Source: Citrobacter amalonaticus (GTDB lineage Bacteria; Pseudomonadota; Gammaproteobacteria; Enterobacterales; Enterobacteriaceae). Taken from it: a DNA stretch of 64,000 nucleotides. Of this stretch, positions 44,794 through 53,080 are shown in pieces (within the stretch, counting starts at the first letter, position 1; each line of letters begins with the position of its first letter). Location of the stretch: assembly GCF_001559075.2 (NCBI RefSeq), contig NZ_CP014015.2, forward strand, positions 1,302,001 to 1,366,000, written 5' to 3'. The position numbers and the translations under genes are program-made. The notes below the pieces were generated by a model, which saw only the letters and a program-made list of their open reading frames with translations, did no database searches and was not told where the DNA came from.

Positions 44794-45421
44794 TCCTTTT
44801 ATTGTTGTCCGGCAAGCACATCGGATTTGTGCTGCTTATTATCAACAACTCTTCCCTTTACTGAATGAAACCGCACAAAAACTGGATACCACATTCCTGA
44901 GCTGGAACACATGGAGTTTTAATAAGCCGCCGCAATCAAACAAAAACCCTTTTGAGTCATGGAAATGGGACTACCTTCCCATCATGGACGTTTCATTTGT
45001 TTTCAGTCGGCAACAAGAACCTGGAACGCCTATGACAACAAAGGATTACGTTCTCGATTTTAAACTGGTCACTGATAGTGAACTTCTCTACGAGCAGCGC
45101 CTAAAGCACTATGGCAAAGACAATGAACCGCTTGCTACTGAGCTAGAAATCTCTGCTCAAGAAGCCAAAAGTTATCTCTGCATTTATCTTTTTTCACCGA
45201 CTCGAAATGATGCGGCTTACGACGCGCCTTATACCCTTTGGGAAAGTTATGAAGGCTATCCGGAAACAGATAAGGGTATCTATTTTTCTGACAATAATGG
45301 TATTAAGGGGACGGGGATTTTATTACCCCTTCATACGCTAGCTCAGGAAAAAGGAAGTGAATGGCTGGTTGATAAGATTAATACGCAGTTGGCGCATCTG
45401 CTGTCAGATACAGAGAGTTAA
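44786..45421 (+). CDS. Hypothetical partner of the nuclease-like protein
   Basis: A 211-residue acidic soluble protein that I do not recognise. Notable segments are FESWKWDYLPIMDVSFVFSR and an acidic middle. It has no signal peptide or membrane helix. Its start overlaps the stop of the nuclease-like gene, which implies a fixed ratio of the two products. A hairpin follows. Confidence 0.55.
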   Translation: MSDPFIVVRQAHRICAAYYQQLFPLLNETAQKLDTTFLSWNTWSFNKPPQSNKNPFESWKWDYLPIMDVSFVFSRQQEPGTPMTTKDYVLDFKLVTDSELLYEQRLKHYGKDNEPLATELEISAQEAKSYLCIYLFSPTRNDAAYDAPYTLWESYEGYPETDKGIYFSDNNGIKGTGILLPLHTLAQEKGSEWLVDKINTQLAHLLSDTES

Positions 45422-45433
45422 CAACAAAATAGT

Positions 45434-45461
45434 TGCCCGTTGAAACCAAGTTTCACGGGCA
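45434..45461 (+). terminator. Hairpin after the nuclease-like operon
   Basis: TGCCCG-T-TGAAAC pairs with GTTTCA-CGGGCA around a CAA loop, with one bulge. There is no T-run, so its activity is uncertain. Confidence 0.4.
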
Positions 45462-45700
45462 TCTGATAAGCAGACTCATCGCAGATGTAATACAGCGTTA
45501 AAAAGTGTTAAGTATTACTCGAGTTCTTAGCGGCGAAATACGTTTCATTTGCTCTCCTTGCGCAAGGCATGAACAAAATGGACGGAAGGCAATAGTGATG
45601 ATACGCGAATATTACCATTTTATTGGGATTTTTCCTAATATCTCGCGAGATAATAAGCAGCATTTTACATATTCTCAGCGTTATCTAATTGACTTCCCGG

Positions 45701-46066
45701 TCATTGTTGCAAATGAAAATACCCCTTGTTAGAATGCCAATCAATATCTGTAGAGTCCTTTGACAAAAACCACTGATGGTGCTTTTGCATTTTATTTCTT
45801 ATAACCTGACCATATTTCTCCAGCGGAAGAAGTAGGTGTCTGACTTTATAAATTGAAATGCCACACAGATCGGCAAGCTCTCTGGTCGACAGGCCCTGGG
45901 TACTGTGATCTTTTAATAGATTGAGAATAAAAACTTGTTCCGGCCCCCTGATCATCGGCAGGTCACTTATTCCCATTTCCGCCGCTAACATCTGCAGATT
46001 GTCATGAGGTACGTTGTAGCCTGGATGTGCTGCACCCGGGTTATATGAACACAGCGAGAGTTTCAT
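45701..46066 (-). CDS. PapI/FaeA-like winged-helix regulator
   Basis: A 121-residue protein. Residues about 42-100 (QVFILNLLKDHSTQGLSTRE to RHLLLPLEKYGQVIRNK) match the PapI/FaeA fold that works with Lrp in phase variation of fimbriae. The 40-residue N-terminal extension is unusual for PapI, which is about 75 residues. It is divergent from the wHTH-membrane regulator. A fimbrial operon lies some 15 kb to the right, so a role there is possible but not shown. Confidence 0.65.
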   Translation of the reverse strand: MKLSLCSYNPGAAHPGYNVPHDNLQMLAAEMGISDLPMIRGPEQVFILNLLKDHSTQGLSTRELADLCGISIYKVRHLLLPLEKYGQVIRNKMQKHHQWFLSKDSTDIDWHSNKGYFHLQQ

Positions 46067-46234
46067 TGCAGACTCCTGGATTTTGAAGGTGTTAGCAGTA
46101 TGCGTTCTCCTGATTCAACCAGCAACATTAGCTTGAAATGAATGCAAATACAGGATTTTTATCTAACATTCACGTCGTTTTATTAAGAGAAGACTGTATG
46201 TTAGAGAAAAGCAGGGTTTAGGGTGGAGATGAAC

Positions 46235-46963
46235 ATGAGGTTCGACATTGAGGGATTTATCACTTTTGATACGGAGGATGCGTCTCTCGTTAACCTGTTG
46301 ACTGGAGATTGCGTTGAATTATCCCAAACCTCTACGCGCCTGTTGGCGGAATTGCTCAATCATCAAGGCGATATCCTTTCGAGAAATGAAATCTTTCAGA
46401 CTGTTTTTGATAAATATGGTGCCAGAGCGTCAAATAGTAATCTAAATCAATATATCTCAACATTGCGTAGAAATCTGAGCGATCTGGGTATCGCAAAAGA
46501 AATCATTGTCACGGTTCCCCGTATTGGTTTCAAAATAGCGGAAGATGCTATTATCAATAACGATCGTGAGTATCGAACGCCCTTCCTCGAAGAAAAGGAG
46601 CCGGAGGCTCCGCCGGTTGAGCCGCAGAAACTCTGTCTTAAGCGGTTTACCCGCATTATCGCCCTGGCTATCGCCTTCCTTCTGCTCATAATAAATCCAG
46701 ATTCATTCAGAGCCGACACCGATATAAAAAAAATGATTCAGGATCAGTGCGTCATTTTTATGCCCTCCTCACTCTCATTACGAGAGGTGACACAGAGCTT
46801 TGATTTTGTCCCGCAACCATTCGATTGCTCCCAGCAAAAGGAGTTGTACGTTTACAAGCAACAGGTACAAGGTGCCCTGGGTGATATTGTGCAATTGTTA
46901 CTCATTAAATGTGATAAAGACAGCTGCATGAGTTTTTATTACAGAGAAAAAAATAATGCCTAA
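46235..46963 (+). CDS. Membrane-anchored winged-helix regulator (CadC/MarT-like)
   Basis: A 242-residue one-component regulator. The N-terminal OmpR/ToxR-type winged helix (about residues 10-100) ends in IIVTVPRIGFKI, the typical wing. An acidic linker, a membrane helix IIALAIAFLLLIIN (about 145-160) and a periplasmic part of about 80 residues with four Cys follow. Start ATG at 46235 follows GGAG by six bases; two in-frame upstream starts are possible. It is coupled to a FidL-like gene by an eight-base overlap, as MarT is to FidL in Salmonella. Confidence 0.8.
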   Translation: MRFDIEGFITFDTEDASLVNLLTGDCVELSQTSTRLLAELLNHQGDILSRNEIFQTVFDKYGARASNSNLNQYISTLRRNLSDLGIAKEIIVTVPRIGFKIAEDAIINNDREYRTPFLEEKEPEAPPVEPQKLCLKRFTRIIALAIAFLLLIINPDSFRADTDIKKMIQDQCVIFMPSSLSLREVTQSFDFVPQPFDCSQQKELYVYKQQVQGALGDIVQLLLIKCDKDSCMSFYYREKNNA

Positions 46964-47423
46964 ACAAGCCATTCTTCTTTTGATCGGTGTCGGCCTGTTA
47001 TTGATCGGCGCGGTTTACTGTTTTACCCGGCCCCCGGTTTTCTCTTGCGAGTCGCAGTTTTCTGTTATCCAGAGTATCAACAACGACAACATTCGCGCCG
47101 AAGGGCTAATTTTTGTCCACATGACGGATGAGCAACTTCTTATCAATATTGACGGGCTGCTCACACATAATGAAAAAAAGTATTTAATCTCGCGCACGCT
47201 CAAAATGAAATATGAAACATACAATGCCAATGCGCATCTGTATAAGATAATGAGCGTCAAAACCATACATGATAATACTGATAATGTTGATGATGAGATT
47301 GCTAATAGTTTGTTGTTTGGCAAAGGTCCGAACGACAAGATAATTTTCCTAAAAAAAGTCAATAATAATGTCATACTATTTGGTAACCACGTATTCCCGC
47401 AATATGGTTGCAAACGAGATTAA
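46956..47423 (+). CDS. FidL-like membrane protein
   Basis: A 155-residue protein with one N-terminal membrane helix (AILLLIGVGLLLIGAVYCFT) and a periplasmic domain of about 125 residues. It resembles FidL/YqeJ, small proteins that pair with MarT/YqeI-type membrane regulators. Two Cys, one near each end of the periplasmic domain, could form a disulfide. A role in sensing together with the regulator upstream is inferred from pairing. Confidence 0.7.
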   Translation: MPKQAILLLIGVGLLLIGAVYCFTRPPVFSCESQFSVIQSINNDNIRAEGLIFVHMTDEQLLINIDGLLTHNEKKYLISRTLKMKYETYNANAHLYKIMSVKTIHDNTDNVDDEIANSLLFGKGPNDKIIFLKKVNNNVILFGNHVFPQYGCKRD

Positions 47424-47462
47424 TTAGCGTGGTTTTCTTTAACGAAGCACAGCGAAAGTTAA

Positions 47463-48647
47463 ATGTCTCATTATATGAATATAAAATTAATAGAATCACT
47501 GGCTTGCATCTCAAAAATAATAGACATGATTAACCCCAGGCTTAACCTGCATCATGTCAGAACGGCATTCATCGCCTGGCACCTGGCCAGGGAATCCCGG
47601 TTCACACCTGCACAGTGCAGAAAAACGCTGCTGGCGGCCCTGCTTCATGATATCGGAGGACTGAACGAAGAATCGCGCCTTCAGCCTCTCAGCTATTACG
47701 ACAATGAACTCAATAACCACGCGGCCGTCGGTGCTGAATTACTGGCCAGCGTCCCTTTACTGAACCCGTTAAGTTCGATTGTTCGCTATCACCACACCCA
47801 CTGGGACAATGGAAAAGGCGACCACGTTAACGGTGAAAAAGTGCCCAGAGAGAGCCATGTCGTTTATCTGGCGGATCGTCTGGATGTTTTAATCGCCCAT
47901 TACCGCTCCAGCGATATAATATCGGCAAAAGATGAAATTATTAATATTATTGTTGGCGGCGAACATATTCTGTATAACCCCGAATTTATCAGCGCATTCA
48001 GAAAAATAGCAAATTGCGAACACTTCTGGTTAAAAATTAAATCCACAGAGTTCGACGATTACATCCAGGACATTCCCCGCATCCATAACGACTCCATCTC
48101 TTTGCATAACTTTCGCGATATCGCCAACATGCTGGCGTTTATTATTGATGGGTTCAGCCAGAACGGCGTCCAGCACTCCCTGGTTGTCGGCCGTATATCC
48201 GGTTACCTGGCCCGGGAAATGGGGATTCCCCCGGTCCAGTGCCTGAAAATCGAAATAGGTGGCTTGTTGCATAACCTGACATCCCTGGCGCTGTGTGCCG
48301 CTCCGGCACATACCGGGGAAGATAATGCCATCTGGGGTGAACTCTATCCGATTGAAGCCATTCGGGATATTGCCCGCTGGTGTCAGATTCAAAAAACAGT
48401 AGTTGCAACCGCCGCACATCCTCCGGAAGTGAGGATTCTGAAGGCCAGCATCTGGCTGGCGTCGCTGTTGCAGGGCGTCACGCTGTCATCGGAATTTAAA
48501 GCGCGCGTCGGGGAAACGGCAGAAATCGCCCCTGAGCTGGCGGACATTGTGCGGCAAAATAGCGAGGTTTTATTGCAAATTTTTCAGGAGTCGGTCAAAG
48601 AGCGACGCGCCCTGGTCCAGAGAATTAACCAACTTGGCCTGACCTGA
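47463..48647 (+). CDS. Tandem HD-domain protein (HD-GYP-like)
   Basis: A 394-residue protein with two HD-type domains. The first (about 25-170) has LLHDIGG, NHAAVGAELL and RYHHTHWDNGKGD. This is close to HD-GYP phosphodiesterases but lacks the GYP motif itself. The second (about 225-390) has HSLVVGRISGYLAREMG and LLHNLTS, where Asn replaces the catalytic Asp. It may therefore be a one-site c-di-nucleotide phosphodiesterase or a sensor. It follows the FidL-like gene by 39 bp on the same strand and is convergent with the biosynthetic operon. Confidence 0.7.
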   Translation: MSHYMNIKLIESLACISKIIDMINPRLNLHHVRTAFIAWHLARESRFTPAQCRKTLLAALLHDIGGLNEESRLQPLSYYDNELNNHAAVGAELLASVPLLNPLSSIVRYHHTHWDNGKGDHVNGEKVPRESHVVYLADRLDVLIAHYRSSDIISAKDEIINIIVGGEHILYNPEFISAFRKIANCEHFWLKIKSTEFDDYIQDIPRIHNDSISLHNFRDIANMLAFIIDGFSQNGVQHSLVVGRISGYLAREMGIPPVQCLKIEIGGLLHNLTSLALCAAPAHTGEDNAIWGELYPIEAIRDIARWCQIQKTVVATAAHPPEVRILKASIWLASLLQGVTLSSEFKARVGETAEIAPELADIVRQNSEVLLQIFQESVKERRALVQRINQLGLT

Positions 48648-48672
48648 ACCGCGAGATACCATTCTCGCGGTT
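48647..48672. terminator. Bidirectional terminator at the end of the biosynthetic operon
   Basis: A perfect 10-bp stem (AACCGCGAGA/TCTCGCGGTT) with a six-base loop, lying between the HD-protein stop and the stop of the minus-strand reductase gene. Confidence 0.75.
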
Positions 48673-48680
48673 CCCGTTTA

Positions 48681-49418
48681 TCAGGCGGACAAACCACCGT
48701 CCAGCACCAGCGTCTGACCGGTGAGATAGCTGCTCCCTTCCCCGGTCAGAAATGCAACCGCGCGGGCGACGTCCTGCGTGCGTCCGAGACGGCGCAGAGG
48801 AATATTCTGTCGCATGGTTTTCAATCGGGCTTCCGGAATGGCCTGAACCATCTCGCCTTCAATTAAACCCGGCGCCAGACAATTCACCCGAATGCCAAAA
48901 CGCCCCACTTCTCGCGCCAGCGAATGCGTCAGGCCAATCATCGCCGCTTTGCTCGCGGCATAGGCCGTCTGTCCGCTGTTGCCTTTAATGGCCGTCACGG
49001 ACGACATAAACACAATCGAGCCACTGCCCTGGGTCATCATGGCGGGCAGCAGGATGCGATTCCAGTTCACCACCGCGACCAGATTGTTTCCCAGCACCTC
49101 CTGCCAGTCGCGCGCGTTCTGATGGATGTGCAGCGCGTCATTGGTCATACCGGCGTTATGGATGATGGCGGCGGGCGCGCCATGCGCCTCGAGCAGCGAC
49201 ATGGCTAACGGCTCGACGCTGGCTTCATCGCTGCCGTCACAGCGAACGCCCTTCACCCAGGTCGACGTACTCTGGCTTTGCGCGAGATCCAGCGTGCGAG
49301 CGATCCCGGCCTCGTTGCGACCGGTAAAGACAATATTCCATTCAGGCAACAGGTGACTCACCAGTGCCTGGCCGATTCCCCGACTGCCGCCGGTGATGAG
49401 CATCCATTTCCTTGCCAT
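48681..49418 (-). CDS. 3-ketoacyl-ACP reductase (FabG-like SDR)
   Basis: A 245-residue short-chain dehydrogenase that would reduce 3-ketoacyl groups on ACP with NADPH. The nucleotide motif is TGGSRGIG near residue 8. NAGM and the catalytic Ser, Tyr and Lys in SSVTAIKGNSGQTAYAASKA are all present. It starts one base after the ACP stop and is the last gene of the operon. It is a dedicated copy, away from the fab cluster, so it probably acts with the ACP and ketosynthase encoded here. Confidence 0.88.
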   Translation of the reverse strand: MARKWMLITGGSRGIGQALVSHLLPEWNIVFTGRNEAGIARTLDLAQSQSTSTWVKGVRCDGSDEASVEPLAMSLLEAHGAPAAIIHNAGMTNDALHIHQNARDWQEVLGNNLVAVVNWNRILLPAMMTQGSGSIVFMSSVTAIKGNSGQTAYAASKAAMIGLTHSLAREVGRFGIRVNCLAPGLIEGEMVQAIPEARLKTMRQNIPLRRLGRTQDVARAVAFLTGEGSSYLTGQTLVLDGGLSA

Positions 49419-49419
49419 A

Positions 49420-49671
49420 TCAACCTGCCATTTCCTGCGCAATACGCTGGCTGAGTTCGCGAAGCGTCATGGTGGGATTTTTCATAAACATTTCAGGGTT
49501 GAGCGTGACGTTAAATTCACGCTTCGCCAGTACCATCAGTTCAACGTAGTCGAGACTGTCCAGCTCCAGTTCAGGCAGCGTCGTCTCTGGCGTCAGCGCC
49601 TCCGGCGCCAGGTCTTTGGCATCACAGATCATTTCACTGATTTTGTTGTAGATCATTTCATGCTGGCTCAT
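49420..49671 (-). CDS. Acyl carrier protein
   Basis: An 83-residue acidic four-helix protein with the phosphopantetheine site at Ser39 in LELDSLDYVEL. Differences from housekeeping AcpP in helices 2 and 3 suggest a dedicated carrier. It overlaps the dehydratase gene by 14 bases at its start. It would carry the growing acyl chain between the ketosynthase, reductase and dehydratase of this operon. Confidence 0.9.
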   Translation of the reverse strand: MSQHEMIYNKISEMICDAKDLAPEALTPETTLPELELDSLDYVELMVLAKREFNVTLNPEMFMKNPTMTLRELSQRIAQEMAG

Positions 49672-50464
49672 TCGATTTTCCTTTTGTCAGCGCGCCGACT
49701 TTTAGCGTCACGGCATTGCTAATGTAGTGATGTTGATAACAGGTTCGCGCGGCGATTCGCACCACCACCGCGCCACTCGCAAGATCGCCAACCACCAGGG
49801 CAGGCAACGTATCGATCTCAAGATGTTCCGGCAGCGACTCTGCTCGCCAGGGGGCCAGCAGATGGCTGTCGAAAATGACTTCCTGGTGGGTCTGAACCAC
49901 GGGAAAGAGAGTAAACAGCGCATCCAGCGTCCGACACGTCGGCAGCATGGTGGCAATAGCCTGCTGACGTAACAGCGCGGTATCCTGAAGAAGATGACGA
50001 AACAACAGGGCGTCGAGAAAATGCCATTGCTGAGCGTCGGGCAGCAGCGGCATGAACGCCTGATGCAGCGTGGCCAGCGCCGACGAATCCAGTACCCGTT
50101 GGCTTTCGCCATCGACGAGCGGCAGGTGTTTTTCCGGCGTGAGCTGGCAGGAAAGACAGGCCTCTTCGGCAGAGAATTCGCGCACCGATGCCGCAACCCG
50201 CTTAGTCGCATCGCGCGTCAGACGATAGGCAGTATCCCGCCACAGCGGTCGGCGCAGACGCACGGTACATTTCAGAAACGGGGCATCGTCAACCGGGGGG
50301 CTGATAAACCGTTTTACGTCCAGCAAGGCGCGCATGCCATGCACGCTGAGTCCGCTTCCGCCCTGCGCTTTGACCCACGCCTCGTCGAAATGTACCGGGT
50401 TGTAATCACCCGAAAACGCGGCCCAGCGCCGGGCATCCTGTTGGCCATAATGAAGGGGCGTCAT
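49658..50464 (-). CDS. MaoC-like 3-hydroxyacyl dehydratase
   Basis: A 268-residue protein with an N-terminal hot-dog domain of MaoC type. WAAFSGDYNPVHFDEAW carries the hydratase Asp-His pair, and GLSVHGMRALLD follows. The C-terminal half may be a second hot-dog fold, giving the double arrangement seen in some FAS/PKS dehydratases. It would remove water from 3-hydroxyacyl-ACP. It overlaps the ketosynthase stop by four bases (ATGA). Confidence 0.8.
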   Translation of the reverse strand: MTPLHYGQQDARRWAAFSGDYNPVHFDEAWVKAQGGSGLSVHGMRALLDVKRFISPPVDDAPFLKCTVRLRRPLWRDTAYRLTRDATKRVAASVREFSAEEACLSCQLTPEKHLPLVDGESQRVLDSSALATLHQAFMPLLPDAQQWHFLDALLFRHLLQDTALLRQQAIATMLPTCRTLDALFTLFPVVQTHQEVIFDSHLLAPWRAESLPEHLEIDTLPALVVGDLASGAVVVRIAARTCYQHHYISNAVTLKVGALTKGKSNEPA

Positions 50465-51714
50465 ACGTGCTTCTCCAGAATCAACGCCGCATTCGCGCCA
50501 CCAAAGCCGAAACTCAGGTTCAACGTGCGACGGACATTGCCCGCACGATGGCCTTCAACCACATAATCCAGATCGCAGCATTCATCCGCCTGCTGGAAAT
50601 TGGCCGTTGCGGGAATGATGCCGTTGGCGATCGCCTGCAGACAGACAATGCTCTCGAAGGTGCCTGCCGCGGAAATCAAGTGCCCGGAGTACGATTTCGT
50701 ACTGGAAACCGGAATGGACCACACCGCGTCCCCTAACGCCATTTTTAGCGACTGCGTTTCATTGATATCGTTCAGCGGCGTCGAGGTACCGTGCGCGTTG
50801 ATGTAGTCGAGTTGTTCCGGTTCCAGTTCCGCCTGTTGCAGCGCGTGGGTAATGGTTTGTACGCGGGCAAGACAGTCTTCCGCCGGTGAGGTGAAATCCC
50901 AGGCATCAGAGAAGTTGGCGTAGCCGGTAATCTCGCCGAGAATGGTAGCGCCGCGTGCCAGCGCCCCTTCGCGCTCTTCCAGACACAGCACTGCCGCCCC
51001 TTCCGATAACACAAAACCGCTACGATGGGCGCTGAATGGACAACTGGCGCGCTGCGGATCCGACGCTTCCTTGCTCAGTGCGCCCAGCACGTCAATGTTC
51101 CACACCGCGCAGTGGCTGGTGAGAGATTCTCCGGCACCGGCCAGCATCATTTTCGCCCTGCCGCTGCGGATCACCTCGTAAGCGTCGCCAATGGCGATCG
51201 TCCCCGTCGCGCAGGCGGCAACCACCGTGTTCTGATAGCCATTGAGTCCCCAGAACTGGCTGCAGGCTGCGGTGGTAACGCTGGGCATCGAGTAAAAACA
51301 GTTAAACGGCGAGGCGACGCCCGTGGTCGCAAACTCACTTTGCGCGTCGTAGCTTTCGTCCAGTCCGCCCCAGCCGGTCCCCATGATCACGCCGCAGTCG
51401 AGCGTGCTGTAGTATTCCTGCGGCGGCCTGACGCCAAAGGCCATCGTCATTGCCTGACGCGCCGCGCCGACGGTCAGCCGGGCAAAGCGCGGCAGCCGAC
51501 GACGAATAACCGCAGGAACACCCGCCAGGCTCGGTTCGTTATCCACCAGCCCGAGAAAATGGGTGTTGATGTTCAGCGCCGTTTTATCGACGTAGCGATA
51601 GCCCAGACGGTTATCCATCATCGCCTGCCAGCTCTCATCAGCCGTCGCGCCAAGTGGGGTCACGGCGCCATACCCGGTAACGACGACCCGCTTAAATTCA
51701 TTATTCGGCTTCAT
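50461..51714 (-). CDS. 3-ketoacyl-ACP synthase (FabF-like)
   Basis: A 417-residue condensing enzyme. The Cys-His-His triad is visible: Cys in VVAACATGTIAIGDAYE, His in NAHGTSTPLND, and His in TKSYSGHLISAAG. It would extend acyl-ACP with malonyl-ACP. No chain-length factor partner or acyltransferase for loading is nearby, so malonyl-ACP must come from host metabolism. It overlaps the outer-membrane channel gene by 14 bases. Confidence 0.9.
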   Translation of the reverse strand: MKPNNEFKRVVVTGYGAVTPLGATADESWQAMMDNRLGYRYVDKTALNINTHFLGLVDNEPSLAGVPAVIRRRLPRFARLTVGAARQAMTMAFGVRPPQEYYSTLDCGVIMGTGWGGLDESYDAQSEFATTGVASPFNCFYSMPSVTTAACSQFWGLNGYQNTVVAACATGTIAIGDAYEVIRSGRAKMMLAGAGESLTSHCAVWNIDVLGALSKEASDPQRASCPFSAHRSGFVLSEGAAVLCLEEREGALARGATILGEITGYANFSDAWDFTSPAEDCLARVQTITHALQQAELEPEQLDYINAHGTSTPLNDINETQSLKMALGDAVWSIPVSSTKSYSGHLISAAGTFESIVCLQAIANGIIPATANFQQADECCDLDYVVEGHRAGNVRRTLNLSFGFGGANAALILEKHV

Positions 51715-53080
51715 GTTGCATCATCCTGTATTGCGTTTCGCCACCCCCTTGCGCCAGCCAGAGCTGCAACGTGGCGTAGAGGTAGTCGTATTGGGTTTGT
51801 GCGAGGGCGTTCTCTAACGTCAACCGATCGTCCTGCGCGTTCAACAACGTCTGAAAATCCACGGCGCCCGCGCGATAGCGGCTTTCCGTCAGGGTTAAAC
51901 GCCGCTGGCTGAGGACCAGCGACTGGTGAAGCCGCGCGCGCTGCTCATCAGCGCTCAGGCGGTTTTCCATCGCCTCATCCACTTCGGCGAGCGCGGCGTA
52001 GGCCGTCGAGCGAAAGGCTATTGCCGCCTGTTTTACCGCGAGATCCGCTTGCTTCACGGTGAGCTGTTGGGTGTTCCACTGGATAAACGACAGCGCCAGC
52101 GTGCCGCCAATCGTGCGGATCGGATCGCTGAACCATTGGCTGAAGATCTGACTGCCGGCATTCAGTGAGGCATCAAGAGACAGTGCGGGATAAAACTGCA
52201 GCCGTGAGGCGTCGTAACCTGCAAGGGCCGCGCGCAGACGCGACTCCGCGGCCTGAATGTCCGGCCGCTGCGCGATCACCCGCAGCGGTGTTTTTTGCGC
52301 AATCGGCACCTGCTGATTTGCATCCAGCGCGGGCAATTCATCGGCATGCTGCTCTGCCGGTCTGTTGAGCAACAGCGCCAGCGCATTCCGCGTGTTCTGA
52401 CGTTGCTGAACCAGCGTTCGCCACTGATTCTCTCGTTCCAGCAGGGCCTGCTGCGCCTGTAACACATCGAGCTGGCCGACCTTCCCGGCGTTAAACCATG
52501 ACGTCACCTGCTGCACGGTCTGTTGCGAAATAGCCAGACCGTCACGCTGATTGCGAATCTGCTGGTTATACAGCGCGATGCGCCAGTAAAGCTGGGCGGT
52601 GGTCCCCATCGTGGTGAGTACCGTCGCGTGGTAATCCTGCTCGCTCGCCACCGCTTCCCATTCGCTTTGCTCACGGGTACGCGCCAGTTTTCCCCACAGG
52701 TCCAGTTCCCAGGCGATGGTGATGCCGCTGCTGTAGTTTTCCTGCGCGGATGTTCCCCGGCGCACGTTTTTGCTGTTACTGGCAGAACCGCTGACCGCCA
52801 CATCGGGGGTCATATTGGTGTCAGTTAACCCTGCAGCCACACGCGCCTGTTGCACGGTGATGGCCGCCGCCGCGAGATCGTTATTGCTTTCCAGCACCTG
52901 TTCAATCACCCGCGACAGCCGGGGATCGCCAAAACGTTGCCAGCCGTATTCCGACACCGTGTCGGTAGCAAATTGCCATTGAGTGGGCAATGACAGCAGC
53001 GGACGCTGGTAGTCGCTACGGGTCTGTGAGCTACAACCCGCGAGCAATAAAAGTGCGAGCAACACAAGCCGTCTTTTCAT
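51701..53080 (-). CDS. TolC-like outer membrane lipoprotein channel (NodT/CusC family)
   Basis: A 459-residue efflux channel. The signal peptide MKRRLVLLALLLLAGCSS ends in the lipobox LAGC. Two repeats typical of the family follow, seen as long helical stretches and EVDEAMENRLSADEQ near residue 375. I chose the ATG that overlaps the MacB stop (ATGA), since a longer frame upstream lies inside macB. Together with MacA and MacB it completes a path across the outer membrane. Confidence 0.88.
   Translation of the reverse strand: MKRRLVLLALLLLAGCSSQTRSDYQRPLLSLPTQWQFATDTVSEYGWQRFGDPRLSRVIEQVLESNNDLAAAAITVQQARVAAGLTDTNMTPDVAVSGSASNSKNVRRGTSAQENYSSGITIAWELDLWGKLARTREQSEWEAVASEQDYHATVLTTMGTTAQLYWRIALYNQQIRNQRDGLAISQQTVQQVTSWFNAGKVGQLDVLQAQQALLERENQWRTLVQQRQNTRNALALLLNRPAEQHADELPALDANQQVPIAQKTPLRVIAQRPDIQAAESRLRAALAGYDASRLQFYPALSLDASLNAGSQIFSQWFSDPIRTIGGTLALSFIQWNTQQLTVKQADLAVKQAAIAFRSTAYAALAEVDEAMENRLSADEQRARLHQSLVLSQRRLTLTESRYRAGAVDFQTLLNAQDDRLTLENALAQTQYDYLYATLQLWLAQGGGETQYRMMQHEAE

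Noticed and set aside
48681..51714. Aryl polyene biosynthesis cluster
   Set aside because: It shares ketosynthase, ketoreductase, dehydratase and ACP types, but chain-length factor, AMP-ligase, MMPL exporter and LolA genes are missing, while a double-glycine precursor and C39 exporter are present.
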